Shown in pieces: positions 22,391-34,782 of a stretch of 64,000 bases of DNA. The position numbers and the translations under genes were made by a program. The DNA comes from Castanea sativa (lineage: Eukaryota; Streptophyta; Magnoliopsida; Fagales; Fagaceae): positions 34,753,873 through 34,817,872 of the forward strand of contig NC_134019.1 of the NCBI RefSeq assembly GCF_040712315.1. The letters are read 5' to 3'. Every line of letters starts with the position of its first letter. The stretch's first letter is position 1. The notes below the pieces were generated by a model. The model was not told where the DNA came from. It saw only the letters and a list, made by a program, of their open reading frames with translations, and did not search any database.

Positions 22391-22856
22391 TTTTTGAAAC
22401 TATGTATTGACATGAAAGATAAGTACAATTGCTACTAACTTAACATCATAGTCTACACCATTATCCACATCAAGCAATTCACAAGTACAAAATTTGAATA
22501 CAATTGCTATTAACTCAACACAACAAACGACCACATCAATATCCATATCAAGTTCAAGATAAGTACAGACCACATCAATATTCATATCAAGTTCAAGATA
22601 AGTACAAAACATCTCAATAACAATTATTACTAACTTTACATATCATAGTCTATACCATTATCCATACCATTATCCATATCAAGCAATTCACAAGTGCTAA
22701 GTTTGAACACAATTGCTAAAACCTCAACACAAAAAATAATCACATCAATATCCATATCAAGTTCAAGATAAGTACAAAATTTTAAAACAATTGCTACTTA
22801 GACAAGCATAAAACTTTAAGACAAACACACAACATTTAAGACAATTATTATGAACT
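22391..22856 (-). repeat. CACTA intergenic spacer with short direct repeats
   Basis: Phrases such as CACATCAATATCCATATCAA and GTTCAAGATAAGTACAAAAC recur several times between 22430 and 22860. No coding sequence is recognised. The repeats lie between the transposase and the tnpA-like gene. Confidence 0.5.
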
Positions 22857-25800
22857 CTACATATCATAATCCATATCAAGATCAACATCAGGTATGTTAT
22901 GCACTTCATTTTGATTAGCATCTCCTGAAGTTCCACCTTCAAGAACAACCTCAGTTTCAACATCACCCATACAATACTCAATAATATTGTCCTCAACATT
23001 GACAGAGACAACATCAACAATCGCTTCTTGTTGAAATGCGTCACTATCTTCTGTATTATCATTGGATTCTCCACCCCCGACTTCCGGGACATCAAACACT
23101 CCCCTATGTTGGATGGATTGCACAATTTTCCAAGGTTCACCCAATTTTGTATCTTGAAGGTAGAAAACTTGTCTCGCTTGACTAGGAAGTATAAAAGGGT
23201 CATTTTCATACCACCGACTTGTAACATCAATGCTTGTGCAGTGTGCATCAGTTCTTATTGTTCTCCTTCAACCATTGGTACCAGTATTGTACCATTCACA
23301 CTGGAACAAAACAACTTTATGGCGAAACACATACTCCAATTCCCAAATTTTGCACACATGACCATAGAAGTCGTGCATTTCTCCTTCATGGTCCCCTTCG
23401 GTACATACACCACTGTTTTGGGTTACACGACGATTGTCTAGGTCCCTTGTATGAAACTTTACACCATTGACCATACAAATTGTGTACTCCTTCACATGCG
23501 GCTTAGGACCCTTTGCTAATGACCATAACTATTTAGTTGCTTCTGGTGACTCGCTAACTTTCAATCTATTCATCTATAATGATATACAACAAGTGATATT
23601 AATTAGTAATAAGCAATGATGAAACTATTTAAATTTTTAATTTCTATTTGTGTGATGAAGTTTCAAATGTCTTACATGTTCTCTGAACCACTTGGGAAAC
23701 TCTTGTCGTTGGATTTGAGTTATGGCTTCACCAGTAGGATTATGCAATGTGCTTTTGTGTTCACTATTAAAAATAAGGTGATTTATTTTCAGCTAAGCAT
23801 TGCAGATGATATTCAAAACTTAATCAAACAATACATGCATATGAAATCACATACTTTAAATAAGGCTTTAACTCAGGACTATTGTACAACAAGTACCAAT
23901 GAGCAGTATTAAGTAATGCACGAGACAAGTTGCCATCATTCTGCCTACCACCTGTAGGTTGGGCAGTTTGTGAAAAAACTATCAATCCTTCACTAGATTC
24001 ACCAAAATCTTCATTTCTTTCTCTTCGATTATGCACAGTTTCGATCCCATCAATATACAAAGACCAATTGTTAATACATTCTTTGAGAATGTAAGCCTCT
24101 GCAATCGAACCTTCTGGTCGAGCTCGATTGGAAACGTATCTTTTCAATTTTCCAAGGTACCTACGAGGAAAAAATACGCACATTATGTGATTTTATACCA
24201 CATGGGAAAGATGTAATTGATGGATGTATCAAATGATCTAATTACCTTTCAATTGGGTACATCCACCGATATTGTATCGGGCCTCCTAAAATTGCTTCTC
24301 GAGGCAAGTGAACAGCAAGGTGGACCATAACATCAAAGAATGCTAGAGGAAAGAACCTCTCAAGCTTGCATAGTATAAGAACTATATGTTCTTCTAGTTT
24401 CTTCAATTCACTTCGCTTTAGGGTCCTTGAGCATAAGTCTTGGAAGAAGCTGCCTAACTCAAACAATACAAGACTAATGTCTTTATGTGCAAATCCTCGC
24501 AACCCAATTGGAAGAATTCGTTGTAGTAGCACATGACAATTGTGGCTTTTCAAACCAGATAATCTACCATTTTTTGCATTCACTGACCTTGATATGTTGG
24601 CTGCATAACCATCCTGATACTTGACTGATTTCAAAAAGTCATAAAAACCATCCCTTTCATTTGGGCTTAATGAAAAGAAAGCTCGAGGCTTGTCATATGA
24701 TCCATCAGGACGTTGTTTCAAATGCAACGTGTACCTAAAGTTCATATTTTGTAAGTCTATTCATGCCTTGTCGGTGTCCTTGCTTTTCCCCTCAATGCCC
24801 AACAAAGTACCATAAGTACTCTCACTAATGTTCTTCTCCACATGCATGACATCAATGTTGTGCTTAAGCTTCTTATTTTTCCAGTATGGAAGTTTGTACA
24901 AAATACTTACCTTTGACCAATTTGGCTCCCTAATGAGTTGTCTCTTCTTGTTACTTGGATGTTTTCCTAAAATTATATTTGGCATTCTATCTAGCTGTTC
25001 TTATATCTTTCCCACTTGTAACTCTAAAGATCTCTTCCGTTTCTCCGATAAACCATTATGCAAACGACTATGTCTCCAACGATGTTCCATAGACAAATAA
25101 GCTCGATGGTTAATGAATCCAATTTTACTTTCCAAGGCTTCTGAATATGGTTCATCATTGCAAGTGTAACAAGAATGATAACCCTTTGTCCTCCACCCAG
25201 ACACATTACCAAATCCAGGATAGTCATGTATTGTCCACAACAAAGTTGCACGCATCTGAAAATGCTCTTTTCTATAAGCATCATAAGTTTCTACACCTTC
25301 TTCCCATAACTCCTTCAACTCATCAACCAATGGTTTCAAGTAAATATCAATCTCATTTCCCGGTTGATGAGGACTAGGAATAAACAATGACAACATAAAA
25401 TATGGCTCCTTCATAACCAACCAAGGCGGTAGGTTATAGGGGATAAGTATGACAGGCCACATACTATAGTTGTTGTTCATATTCCCAAAAGAGTTAAATC
25501 CATTTGTAGCCAACCCCAACCTTACATTGCGAGGTTCGAGGGCAAAATCAGGATGTTGCAAATCAAACTCCTTCCATTCCTCACTATCAGCTAGATGCCT
25601 CATTATCCCATTGTCCACGCGTTTGTCTATATACCATCTCATGTCCTTAGCTCTTTGGCCTGACATGTACAACTTCCTCAGTCTCGGGGTCAACGGGAAG
25701 TAACGCAATACCTTATGAGGAATCTTCTTACCTTGGGCACGTGTATCCTTATACCTAGGCACCTCACACACTGGACATTTATCAAGGTTTTCATTTTCCT

Positions 25801-26448
25801 TCCAAAATAGTGCACAATCATTTTTGCATGCATCTATATGCTCGTATGACATGCCCAAGTCACGTAATATCTTCTTTGCTTCATAAGTTGACCTTGGAAC
25901 CAAGTTACCTTTCGGTAAAACTTTCGTCAGCAATTCTAGCATCATATTAAGCCCCTTATTACTCAAGTTGGTCATGACCTTTACATTCAACATCTCAATA
26001 ACAAACTTCAAGATACTATAATCAGTGCAACCCGGATACAACTCACGCTTTGCATCTTCCTCAAGTTTGTCAAAATTACGCACTTCCTCATCTTCGGTTG
26101 CATTTCTTGGTTCCCCTCTAATTCGGTCACCTACCAAGGCATCGATACCATCCATATGATCACCATCCGACATTTCATTATCATGAATATTCTCGTTAAT
26201 ACACGTGGTTCTCTATGATTATACCAATTAATGTAAGATTGCATAATCCCACGATGAAGTAAATGTATACGCACAGTTTGAAGAGATTGTCGATAGCAAT
26301 TCACACAGTGAATACACGAGCACGGAATATTACCACTACAGTCCACAACCGCTTTTACAAAATTAAGAAATGCATTGACCCCTTTAATATATGGACGACT
26401 TAATCTGCCATCCGGTGTCTTACCAATTGTCATCCAACTTTTATCCAT
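22857..26448 (-). pseudogene. CACTA transposase (Tnp2 family with DUF4218 and DUF4216 regions), broken
   Basis: The minus-strand start is at 26448 (MDKSWMTIGK, transposase-associated domain). A one-base frameshift near 26200 leads into the Tnp2 core (25001-26173) with CPVCEVPRYKD, PRNVRLGLATNGFNSFG and a TLLWTIHDYPGFGNVSGW motif. A DUF4218-like part follows (HNCHVLLQRILPIG, AFFDVMVHLAVHLP, QYRWMYPIER), then an 85-bp GT-AG intron (24161-24245), YLGKLKRY...ARPEGSIAEAY, an exon with EFPKWFREH near 23690, and a DUF4216-like part (NGVKFHTRD, KVVLFQCEWYN, DPFILPSQARQVFY) ending in an acidic tail at 22857. Stops at 25001, 24761, near 23536 and 23268 interrupt it. Asn stands in LATNGFN where Asp is usual, so a catalytic residue is probably lost. 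Confidence 0.85.
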
Positions 26449-26454
26449 ATTCGA

Positions 26455-29185
26455 CTACAATTGCAAAGTGAATGCTACTTTAGTAAAATAAGGACAACTC
26501 ATTCATAATGTATTCTAACATCTAAGTCTATAAGCTACTTAGATAAAATTTTATCTCATTCATGAATACGTAAATCTATATTAATACTAAAACACTCCCA
26601 ATATTATTTTAAACCACCTTATAATACCATGCAAGCCATCCGCTTGCTCCAACACAACAACCCATCACAAAACCAATCACAAATATCACAAGTATAGGGT
26701 GCTTACAAGTATTGAAATCAATTAAAGTATTATTCATCACATCTAATCAACAAATTCCATTCACATTTGCAAGAATTGAAAAAACACTCCCAATATGTAT
26801 TTAAACCACCTTATAACACCATGCAAGCCACCCGCTTGCTCCAACACAACAGCCCACCACAAATCCAATTTCCAACATCACAAGTATAGAGTTTACAAGT
26901 ATTGAAATCTAATAAATTTCTCTTTCATCACATCTAATCAACAAATTCCATTAACATTTGCAAGAATTGAAAAAACACTCCCAATATGTATTTAAACTAC
27001 CTTATCACACCATGCAAGCCACCCGCTTGCTTCAACACAACAACCCACCACAAATCCAATTTCCAATATCACAAGCATAGAGTTTACAAGTATTGAAATC
27101 TAATAAAGTAATATTCTTCACATCTAATTAAAAATACTCATTCACATTTGCAAGAATTGAAAAAACACTCCCAATATGTATTTAAACCACCTTATAACAC
27201 CATGCAAGCCACCCGCTTGCTCCAACACAACAAGCCACCACAAATCTAATTTCCAACATCACAAGTATAGAGTTTACAAGTATTAAAATCTAATAAATTT
27301 CTCTTTCATCACATCTAATTAACAATGCTCATTAACATTTGCAAGAATTGAAAAAACACTCCCAATATGTATTTAAACCACCTTATAACACCATGCAAGC
27401 CACCCGCTTGCTCCAACATAACAACCCACCACAAATTCAATTTCCAACATCATAAGTATAGAGTTTTATAAGTTTTTAACTAAAATTTACTTACTTTGCT
27501 CAAGCTAAGCTTACAACTTTCAGAAAAAATCCAAAATTATTGCAAACAATGTATATTTAGCCTGCAAAGGAGAAATAAAAATAAATAAATAAATAAATAA
27601 CGTTATAACTAGAAGACATAACAAAATTGAGTCCCTAATGATAACTTCTCTTTGGTGAAAATAATAAATTGAACTCATGATGCATAGCACGTCTTTTACA
27701 ATGATTAGAACCCAAACTTAACGAATCTCTTCACATTTATGCAAAATCTTCATGGTACCATGAAAGGTCAAAATAAAACATATTTCCACCAAAATTTTGA
27801 CTCATTATTAAACTGTTCAACATACCAGTTGTAGCTTCTCTAAATCACATGCAGGTGGCGTGTCATTGAGTTTAGACAATGGAACATTTAGCCCAATTTC
27901 ATTACCATTAGACTTTAGAGTTAAATAGTAAGATTGAAGGAAAAGAATGAAAAGTAGTTCAGTTGATTGAAACCATAGGTGCAAAAAGTAATTAAATAAG
28001 CTAAACTACTTAAAACTCAACCTATAAGACAAAACATTTTGACGCAATAATTCGCCTAACAACATAGGCACTTCCAAAACATCTCTATTTCCATCCAACT
28101 CAATTAATCAAAATTTCAGTCAAAGATGAAGCATTGTACAAAGATGAAATAAGGTGACATAAAACTAAGTTACAAATTTCAACAAGTCATGAAAAATATT
28201 CTCATTTCAACAATGGTGTCACACTACATTTTCTCTTCTAAACCAAACAAAATTTTATCACAATTCTATTTTGAGTGCCCATTAAGTAAATTGAACATAA
28301 ATTGCACAATAAGAGGGAAATGATGGGTTAGGGAAGCAAATTTAAAGAAAGGAATGACTTCAAAGATTGCCCATTAATCTGTTTTTGCTTATTAATTAAA
28401 TTAATTCCATGAGAAAACAGAAATGCTTGTTCAGTAGACCCTGTCAAGAATCTGATCCAAAGGCCTTTCCCTCTCAAGTGTACAACGAATGCCAAAATGG
28501 TACATACTAGACTGTAAACTAGGCTCCTAAATGTTGCTAAACACGCCCTCTAACAACCCTTAATGCATAGTAGAAAATAACACAGTTTAAAGGCAAGCAT
28601 AACTACTAACAGGACATTTCCTCTTGAATATATAGGGTTCCATTATAATCTGAAAACAATATTACTTTACATGTAAACTTGTTTGAAACCTGCACCTTTT
28701 GAACTGCAAGGAATATATTCAAGACCGAATACTAAAATTAATGCTTATTTCATACCATAGCTAGATTGATAAAAACTTATAACCTTAAAGTTTTGCTTCA
28801 AAATTCACAAATCATTGTCTGATAGACATTAGCTCAAATCCACATAGAAGAGAGAAATGTGACAAGGTTACCTGAAGTAATGCTTGTATGCAATCCAATA
28901 GCACCAAACTCACTTGAAATTCATCCAACAAGAAATATTGTTAGTAAAACCTTATACCTCAGCATCTGTCTATACCTAGGTAAAAGTAGATCTTCCACTC
29001 CATTTTCATTTTGAAACAAGATGCACAGATATGCCACTTGAACAAGTTGCCAAATCATTGTAAATGAACCACATATAAATTGATTAAAACATGGTCAGGC
29101 TGATTGAAATGCATGTACACATCTAATTTCCAGAAAATAAAATAAAAAATAAATGACAAAAATCCAAAAAAGAAAATAAAATTAC
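26455..29185 (-). other. Probable leader intron of the CACTA transposase gene
   Basis: On the minus strand a consensus donor AG|GTAAT at 29186/29185 closes the GC-rich block, and an acceptor ATTGTAG lies at about 26455, six bases before the ATG. The interval has no coding sequence and contains the 191-bp tandem repeats. The intron is inferred from splice borders only. Confidence 0.45.
26591..27470. repeat. 191-bp tandem repeat, about 4.6 units
   Basis: Units beginning AACACTCCCAATATGTATTT start at 26591, 26783, 26974, 27164 and 27355, giving periods of 190-192 bp. Each contains CACCATGCAAGCCACCCGCTTG and ends in CATTTGCAAGAATTGAAAAA. The array lies between the transposase start and the GC-rich leader. 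Confidence 0.9.
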
Positions 29186-29186
29186 C

Positions 29187-29560
29187 TATGGAGACGGAAG
29201 CCGAAGGGTCGTCGGAGCGTCGCCGATGAGCTGCTGAGCGTCGTCGATGAGTTGCTGAAGCGTCGCGGCGAGTCGCTGAAGCTTCGCGGCTAGGCGCGGT
29301 GCAAACTGTTGTGGCGAAGCGTCGCGGCACAGCGTCACGGAGAAGCGTCGCGGCGCGATGCGAATCGTCGCGGCAAAGCGTCGCAGCGCGATGCGAACTG
29401 TTGTGGCGAAGCGTCACGGCACGCGTTGCAAACCAGCGCGACGCGATGCGAAACCGTCGGGATGCGAATGTCACCGGTGCAGGAGCGTCGCCTCAGGTCG
29501 CCGGTGCCGAAGCGTCGCTGAAGGTGTGATTTGGGCATCGCCGGAGGTCCGATTTGGGTG
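29187..29560 (-). promoter_or_regulatory. GC-rich, CpG-dense leader of the CACTA element
   Basis: The block is strikingly GC- and CpG-rich inside an AT-rich element and is built from degenerate GCGTCGCGGC / GCGATGCGAA repeats. On the minus strand it would be the untranslated first exon of the transposase transcript, ending at a consensus splice donor at 29186. Frames are open on both strands only because of the composition. Confidence 0.5.
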
Positions 29561-29669
29561 TGTGAGGGAGTGGGTAATGTGTGAGGGAGTGGGTATCAGT
29601 GAAAGGATTTGGGAATTGCTGAATGAGTGAGGGAAAAAAAAGAGAGTTAAAGAAGAATATATAGGATAG

Positions 29670-30410
29670 CTATAGCGACGAATTCAATTTCGTCACTATA
29701 TATTAGCTTTAGCGACGATTTTAATTTCCTCGCAGATTTACGTCGCTAAATCATGTGTTTTTTTCAGCGACGAACGCTTTTCGTCGCTAATTGTCTTCCT
29801 TAGCGACGAAAATGGTTTCGTCACTAAAAGTATGACAGTTGCACCTTTAGCGACTAACTTTTTTCGTCGCAAAAACTACAACTTTTAGCGACGAAATATA
29901 TTCGTCTCTGTAGCTCCACTTGATTTCGTGCCTACCCTTTCAATTGGTGCCCCTAATTCAGCAACCTCTATAGCAACGAAATCTATGTTTCGTCGCTATT
30001 CATAGCCTTTAGTGACGAATTTAGTTTCGTCACTATTGCTCCACACAAATCTTATGTTTTTCTTTTTAGCGACGAAAATATTTCGTCGCTAATTGTCACC
30101 TTCAGTGACGAAAGATGTTTCGTCACTAAAAGCATATTTTTCAGCACCTTTAGCGACGAAAGTGTTTCGTCGCAAAAGACTAGAACTTTTAGCGACGAAC
30201 AAAGTCGTCGTTGTAGATCCATTTTAGTTTCGCGCCGGCCCACTTGATCCACGCCACTAATTCAGCATCCCTATAGCGACGAAATCAATATTTCGTCGCT
30301 AAAGGTCACCCATTTTTTTATAATTAGCGACGAAATATAAATTTCGTCGCTATATTTTACTTTTTTGCGACGAAAAAATTTTCCTCACTAAAATTCGTCA
30401 TTGTAGTTAC
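29670..30410. repeat. CACTA subterminal repeat array, right end
   Basis: There are more than a dozen units of the TTAGCGACGAAA...TTTCGTCGCTAA type. Unlike the left array, most retain GCGACGA. The unit is palindromic, so each could present a binding site on both strands or form a hairpin. Confidence 0.8.
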
Positions 30411-30427
30411 ATTTTGTTGTAGTGAGC

Positions 30428-32536
30428 TCCCCCCCCCCCCCCCCCCTCTCCCCCCGTTTCCCTTCCCTTTTTAGATTAGTGTAGTGGACTCTCTTAATGC
30501 AACAAATTGGTGACCGTTGGAGCTATGAATTGAAGACTACATGTAGTAGAGAACTATGTTATAAAATTTGCTTTGTTGTGCTTTTTTATGGTTGCAAACT
30601 TAGTAGTCGTGAGACTATTTGAGAATGTATTTGGAATCTTTCTTTTATTGTAGTTTAGTATGATGAATTGTTGAGAGATTTAATATTTAAATGTTGTGTT
30701 GATGGTTTGATTTATTATATTTGGATATTTAGTTATGCTATGTTCCATTTTTAGAGGTTAGTACCTCAAAATTTACAACTTTGTAAAGAAATGTTGTAAC
30801 TCTTATCCAAGTTTGATATTTTGTCTGGTATATTATGAGTCAGTAAGTCAAAGTTGGACTTTTCTTTGTTGGTTATCATTGTAACTTTGGTATGTGTTTT
30901 CAAAAATTATGTGTTTATCTAATTGTATATGACAAGTCTTGCTTGCTAAGCATACATTAATCATAAGCTAAGTGCGTGCTCAAGGAATTTTTTATTTTTT
31001 TTCCAATTAAGTATTTTTCAATCACTAAAATACTTAAGAGTGTAATGAGATGTAACAAAAGTAAAGAGATAACACACCCACAAACTCATTCCACTCCACT
31101 CCTAGGTATTTTGGGGATTGGAAATTTCATAAATCTCACCAACAAAATAGAAAAAATTTATATTATTTATATATGTAGTTTTATATTATTTATTATTTAT
31201 TTATTTTTATAGATACTATATTATCCTTCCAAAACTTTTTTTTTTTCTCTTTGAGCACCATCATTGTTGGCCCTTCCTTTTCCTCTCTTTTTATGATCTC
31301 ATCAGTGACGAAACTATTTGATTAAAAATAGCAAAGTAACTTCAACACTCTCCACACTTGCAATAATGGTCAGAATTCAAAAGCCTATCAAACTCTATCT
31401 CACCCTATTGCCAACCAAGTTTGAGTCTATTCTTTCTTTTCTTTTGGACAAAAGCTCCTCAGACCCAGTTTGCAAAATCAGCGAATTACCTTTCCTTTTA
31501 GGCCCAATCTTAACCCAAATTAATGTAGGCTTTACAATAATGGCTAGAATTCAAAAGCCTCTCAAGCTTGTTGGTCTAAAAATAAAACATGTGCCATGGG
31601 TTAGTTACTGAATATTCTGTTGGGTTTTGTGGATCCTAATTGTGTTTGATCCGATTGACGACTCGGTCCGACCCAAATAATATTGCATGGTTTTTTAATG
31701 GGAGATTTTCTAAGGTTTAGTCCATGGAGCGGAGGCTTGGGAGCACTTTTTATTTTTCCCTGATAATAGAAAAATCCCTGCAACTCCATGGACATAGGCA
31801 AATTGCCGAATCACATAAATATTGTCTTGTGCGTGTGATTAATTTTTCTTTGGCATATGTTTTCTCTATTTTTTGTTTCTCACAGGTTGGGAATTTCGTG
31901 ATAATTTCCCTACATATTCTTTTGAGCCAACATAACTAAAAGACTTCACAATATTTTCAACCAAAACAAGAAAGAAAGAGAGAAAGAAATAATACCCAAA
32001 TAGTCCCAAGATAAAAATTGGCCAAATTAATTCAACTCAAAAAAATTGAGGATATACTAGCTTGAAAAAAAAGATATGTTTATGATCCATAGAAAAGGAA
32101 ATTGAAAATTTTACTAAAACCAGTTTGGATGGAGGGTGAAAGAATGAGACTAGAATAGAATATAGTAGAGTTGACAAAATTTAATTTTTTTATTCAAAGA
32201 AGAACCTATACGTATACAAATCAATATGCTTTGTTCCCTTTTTTATTTTTTTATATATTTATTTTTTATTTATTAAAATCTATCTTTCAAGTAATAAGAA
32301 TTTATTCAATAAAATAGAGAATTACAACATATCACCCCAATAGAAATCGTGGAATTTCAACTAATGAGAAATTTTATTTTATGCATGAAGCAAGGTACCA
32401 TTCCAGCGGACGTTTAGAGGTGGCACTACACTACTACTATTAATGAACGTACTATTGATGAATTATACTTTCTATTCATGAGACTTACACAGTATGCTGG
32501 TAGTTATCACTGTTCAGAGTTGCAACTTTCTTTAGA
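30428..32536. other. Intergenic sequence with an 18-C run
   Basis: A run of 18 C lies at 30429-30446 beside the CACTA target duplication. The rest is AT-rich with no gene recognised. The phrase ATTCAAAAGCCT recurs near 31375 and 31548. Short open frames at 30976 and 31318 have no family signature. Confidence 0.4.
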
Positions 32537-32790
32537 GAGCCTCATCAAATTTGTTGATATACAAAGATCGTTGTGAACTTGTGAGTCTAGGGGTTTGAAG
32601 ATTCCAATAGAAGCCCAGTAAGATATAAGATACCAATAAACCTAGAAACTTAAGTTTATGGGTTTTAGTTCAATTATGTTACTTTTTCATTTTTATCATT
32701 ATTATTTAATGTGAGATTTTACCACTTGACTAGCACATTTGAACATTACAACAAATCTCTATCATCCACTTCTATCATTGCCTCTTTGTG
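32537..32790 (+). repeat. Duplicated segment, copy 1 (uninterrupted)
   Basis: CATCAAATTTGTTGATATAC, GATTCCAATAGAAGCCC, AAGATACCAATAAACCTAG, TTAATGTGAGATTTT and CAACAAATCTCT appear here in one block. The same phrases appear in the same order at 34676-35915, separated there by insertions. Confidence 0.6.
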
Positions 32791-32934
32791 ATTTTTTGAA
32801 ACATCTCTCTTTTTGAGCTTCAAACAAGTCCTACTAGCTAGCTCTCCTTGTGTCTATGGCCGAGTTTATTCCATTTCTTATATGTCATCAACAAAAATGA
32901 CAACTCCTGACAACCTTATGCAATGAATTTTTCC

Positions 32935-33449
32935 ATCACCACATGTAGCAAAAAAAAATGGCGATGAAATGTTTCATTGCCAAATATGGAAGAAATAAAA
33001 AATAAAAATTTTGTTTTGGTGATAAAATTTTCATCGCTAAATGTTGCCGAATTTTTTAAGAAATAGTTTTGGCAACGAAATTTTTTGACACTATATGTAC
33101 CCAAATTTTTTTAAAAAAAATAGTTTTGGTGATGAAATTTTTTGTTGTTAAAAATGATTTGATAAAATAAAGTACATTTGGCAACAAAATAGTTTCGTTG
33201 TTAAATAGTGTATGTTGCAAGGAAAACATTTGGCGATGAAATATTTTTGTCACCAATTTTTTTAAAAAACTATTCAGACCTTTTGGGGACAAAATTTTTC
33301 ATCGGTAATACTTTCAGCAACAGGGTATTAGCGATGAAACGAATTTCATTGCTAAAAAGTAGATTTTGTCGCTAAAAATCCTAGTTGACGAAAAACTGGA
33401 CATTTAGTAACAAAAATTTTCATCGCTAAAAATACATTTTGTTATAGTG
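32935..33449 (-). mobile_element. Decayed CACTA end, same family as the 11-kb element
   Basis: The right boundary TACATTTTGTTATAGTG (to 33449) differs by one base from the terminus of the complete CACTA element. Reverse-complemented, about 500 bp follow the left end of that element (19250-19770) collinearly, including the distinctive phrase GTCCAGTTTTTCGTCA and the CCCTGTTGCT/CCCCGTTGCT block. Most CpG sites in the GCGACGAAA units have changed to GCGATGAAA or similar, so it is much older. No clear left terminus or target duplication. Confidence 0.7.
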
Positions 33450-33621
33450 CCCATTTTTCTTAATCTAGAGCCAATGACAATACTATTTTGTTAGGTGTTT
33501 TTTAAGATCATCTCTGTGTGAGTTTTATAGTCTTGACGTGTGGGATGAACACTTGTGTAGATTCCAAATACGCTTATCAAATATGTCCACTATATTCACT
33601 AGCAAGAATAAATTTGAGATT

Positions 33622-34303
33622 AGTATTGATGGGGTATAAAAAAAATACAACTCCATCTTCGTCCATGGAGGTTGTCCCAAACAAACCAAGTAGGCAAAGG
33701 CTGCAAGAACCTCGTCCAAGATAAGGCCATCCACGCAGTAAGGTGCGTAGACGGGGCTTTGCATGGACGTTCTATAACACCATGCCATGTCGTCTAAAGA
33801 AAACCATTAGCTTCGTCTTGAGGGATCGTCCAAAAGGGAATGACCTTGCATTGGGAGCAAGATGCACCTAATTGGAGGTTCCCTGGATGAGCCCTTGACA
33901 CTTGAGAAAAATTTCTAAGTGAATATAACAACTCCGTATCACACGCATAACTTCCAGTGACCGTTTCGTGAGAAAAGATGTAACTCCTAAACAATTGAAG
34001 AAGTGATCCTTGAACCTTCACACCTCCTCAAATCAAGGGGATGTTACAAGTTTGATAACTGTCTTTAGGACACTATATAAACGCTCATTCAGACCAAATA
34101 AAGGTACGTTTTACATTTTCCTAAAAAGTTGGAACTCCAAAATTATAGAGAGAAAACTAACTTTGCCATCAGAGGGTTTTTGGCCATCAAGATAACCCCG
34201 ATCACCTTTGATTGTTCTTTCTTTTTCAGACCATCAAGACAACAAGTAATCCTTTCAAGTCCAAAGCGTTCAGTCTACTGATTTTTTTCGCATCATCAAG
34301 TAC
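33622..34303 (+). mobile_element. Solo LTR of a Ty3/gypsy family, TSD AGTAT/AGTAC
   Basis: The LTR 33627-34298 begins TGATGGGG and ends CATCATCA, flanked by AGTAT and AGTAC (four of five bases equal). It aligns with the reverse complement of 59021-59663: both share CACTATATAAACGCTCATTCAGAC-like TATA regions, AGTTGGAACTCCAAAA and a GAGGGTTTTTGGCC block. No coding sequence adjoins it, so it is a recombination-derived solo LTR. TATA box at 34074-34080. Confidence 0.8.
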
Positions 34304-34782
34304 AAAAATTGCTTGGTTATCCCATAACCCCTATATTCACGTAGGAGATGTTAGAAATGTTGGTCTGGGCCAATCTTATAACTATACGCTCACAATAGAT
34401 CCAATCTAGTCCATAATTAAGAGTTATCTCGGTTTTTTTTTTTTTTAGAAGCAAGAGTTATCTCACTTGATTTCCTAGAAGTAATTTCGTACCCATAACT
34501 ATCAATGTTATATTCTATAATTACAAGTACTACAACCACGGGTAAATACGCGAGAAGGAAATGAACGTAAAGCACTCTTCATTTGTCTATTTCCACTTTT
34601 GTAGAAAGGGTTTCTAGGTCGTGGAGTCATAGATCTTGCTCTAGTAACCAACATTATTATAAGTAAAGGCATGGAGAGCTTCATCAAATTTGCCGATAAA
34701 TAGAGATCGCTATGGACTTGTGGCATGTGGGTCCACATTCCTATGGGGATTTGAAGATTCCAATAGAAGCCTCCTAAAGCTA

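Larger units (their letters stand above)
19247..30427 (-). mobile_element. Complete CACTA (En/Spm) transposon with AGC TSD
   Basis: The element proper is 19250-30424 (11,175 bp), flanked by AGC at 19247-19249 and 30425-30427, the 3-bp duplication expected for CACTA elements. The left end reads CACTACAACAAAATGTA and the right end is its exact reverse complement (TACATTTTGTTGTAGTG). Both ends carry arrays of palindromic GCGACGAAA/TTTCGTCGC motifs. The minus strand carries a Tnp2-type transposase gene (22857-26448) and then a tnpA-like gene (20282-22390), the usual two-gene layout. Both genes have stops, so this copy is probably not autonomous now, but the termini remain intact and could in principle be mobilised in trans. 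Confidence 0.95.

Noticed and set aside
26591..27470. Regularly spaced repeats reminiscent of a CRISPR array
   Set aside because: The whole 191-bp unit repeats without unique spacers, and the context is a plant CACTA intron.
29055..29630. Five overlapping open frames on both strands rich in Arg/Ala/Ser
   Set aside because: GC-rich tandem repeats lack stop codons by composition; there is no start context or domain. Interpreted as the leader of the CACTA transcript.
32742..32760. ACATTACAACAAATC as the left terminus of the CACTA fragment ending at 33449
   Set aside because: The same phrase recurs at about 35893 as part of the duplicated segment, so it belongs to that duplication and not to a CACTA end.
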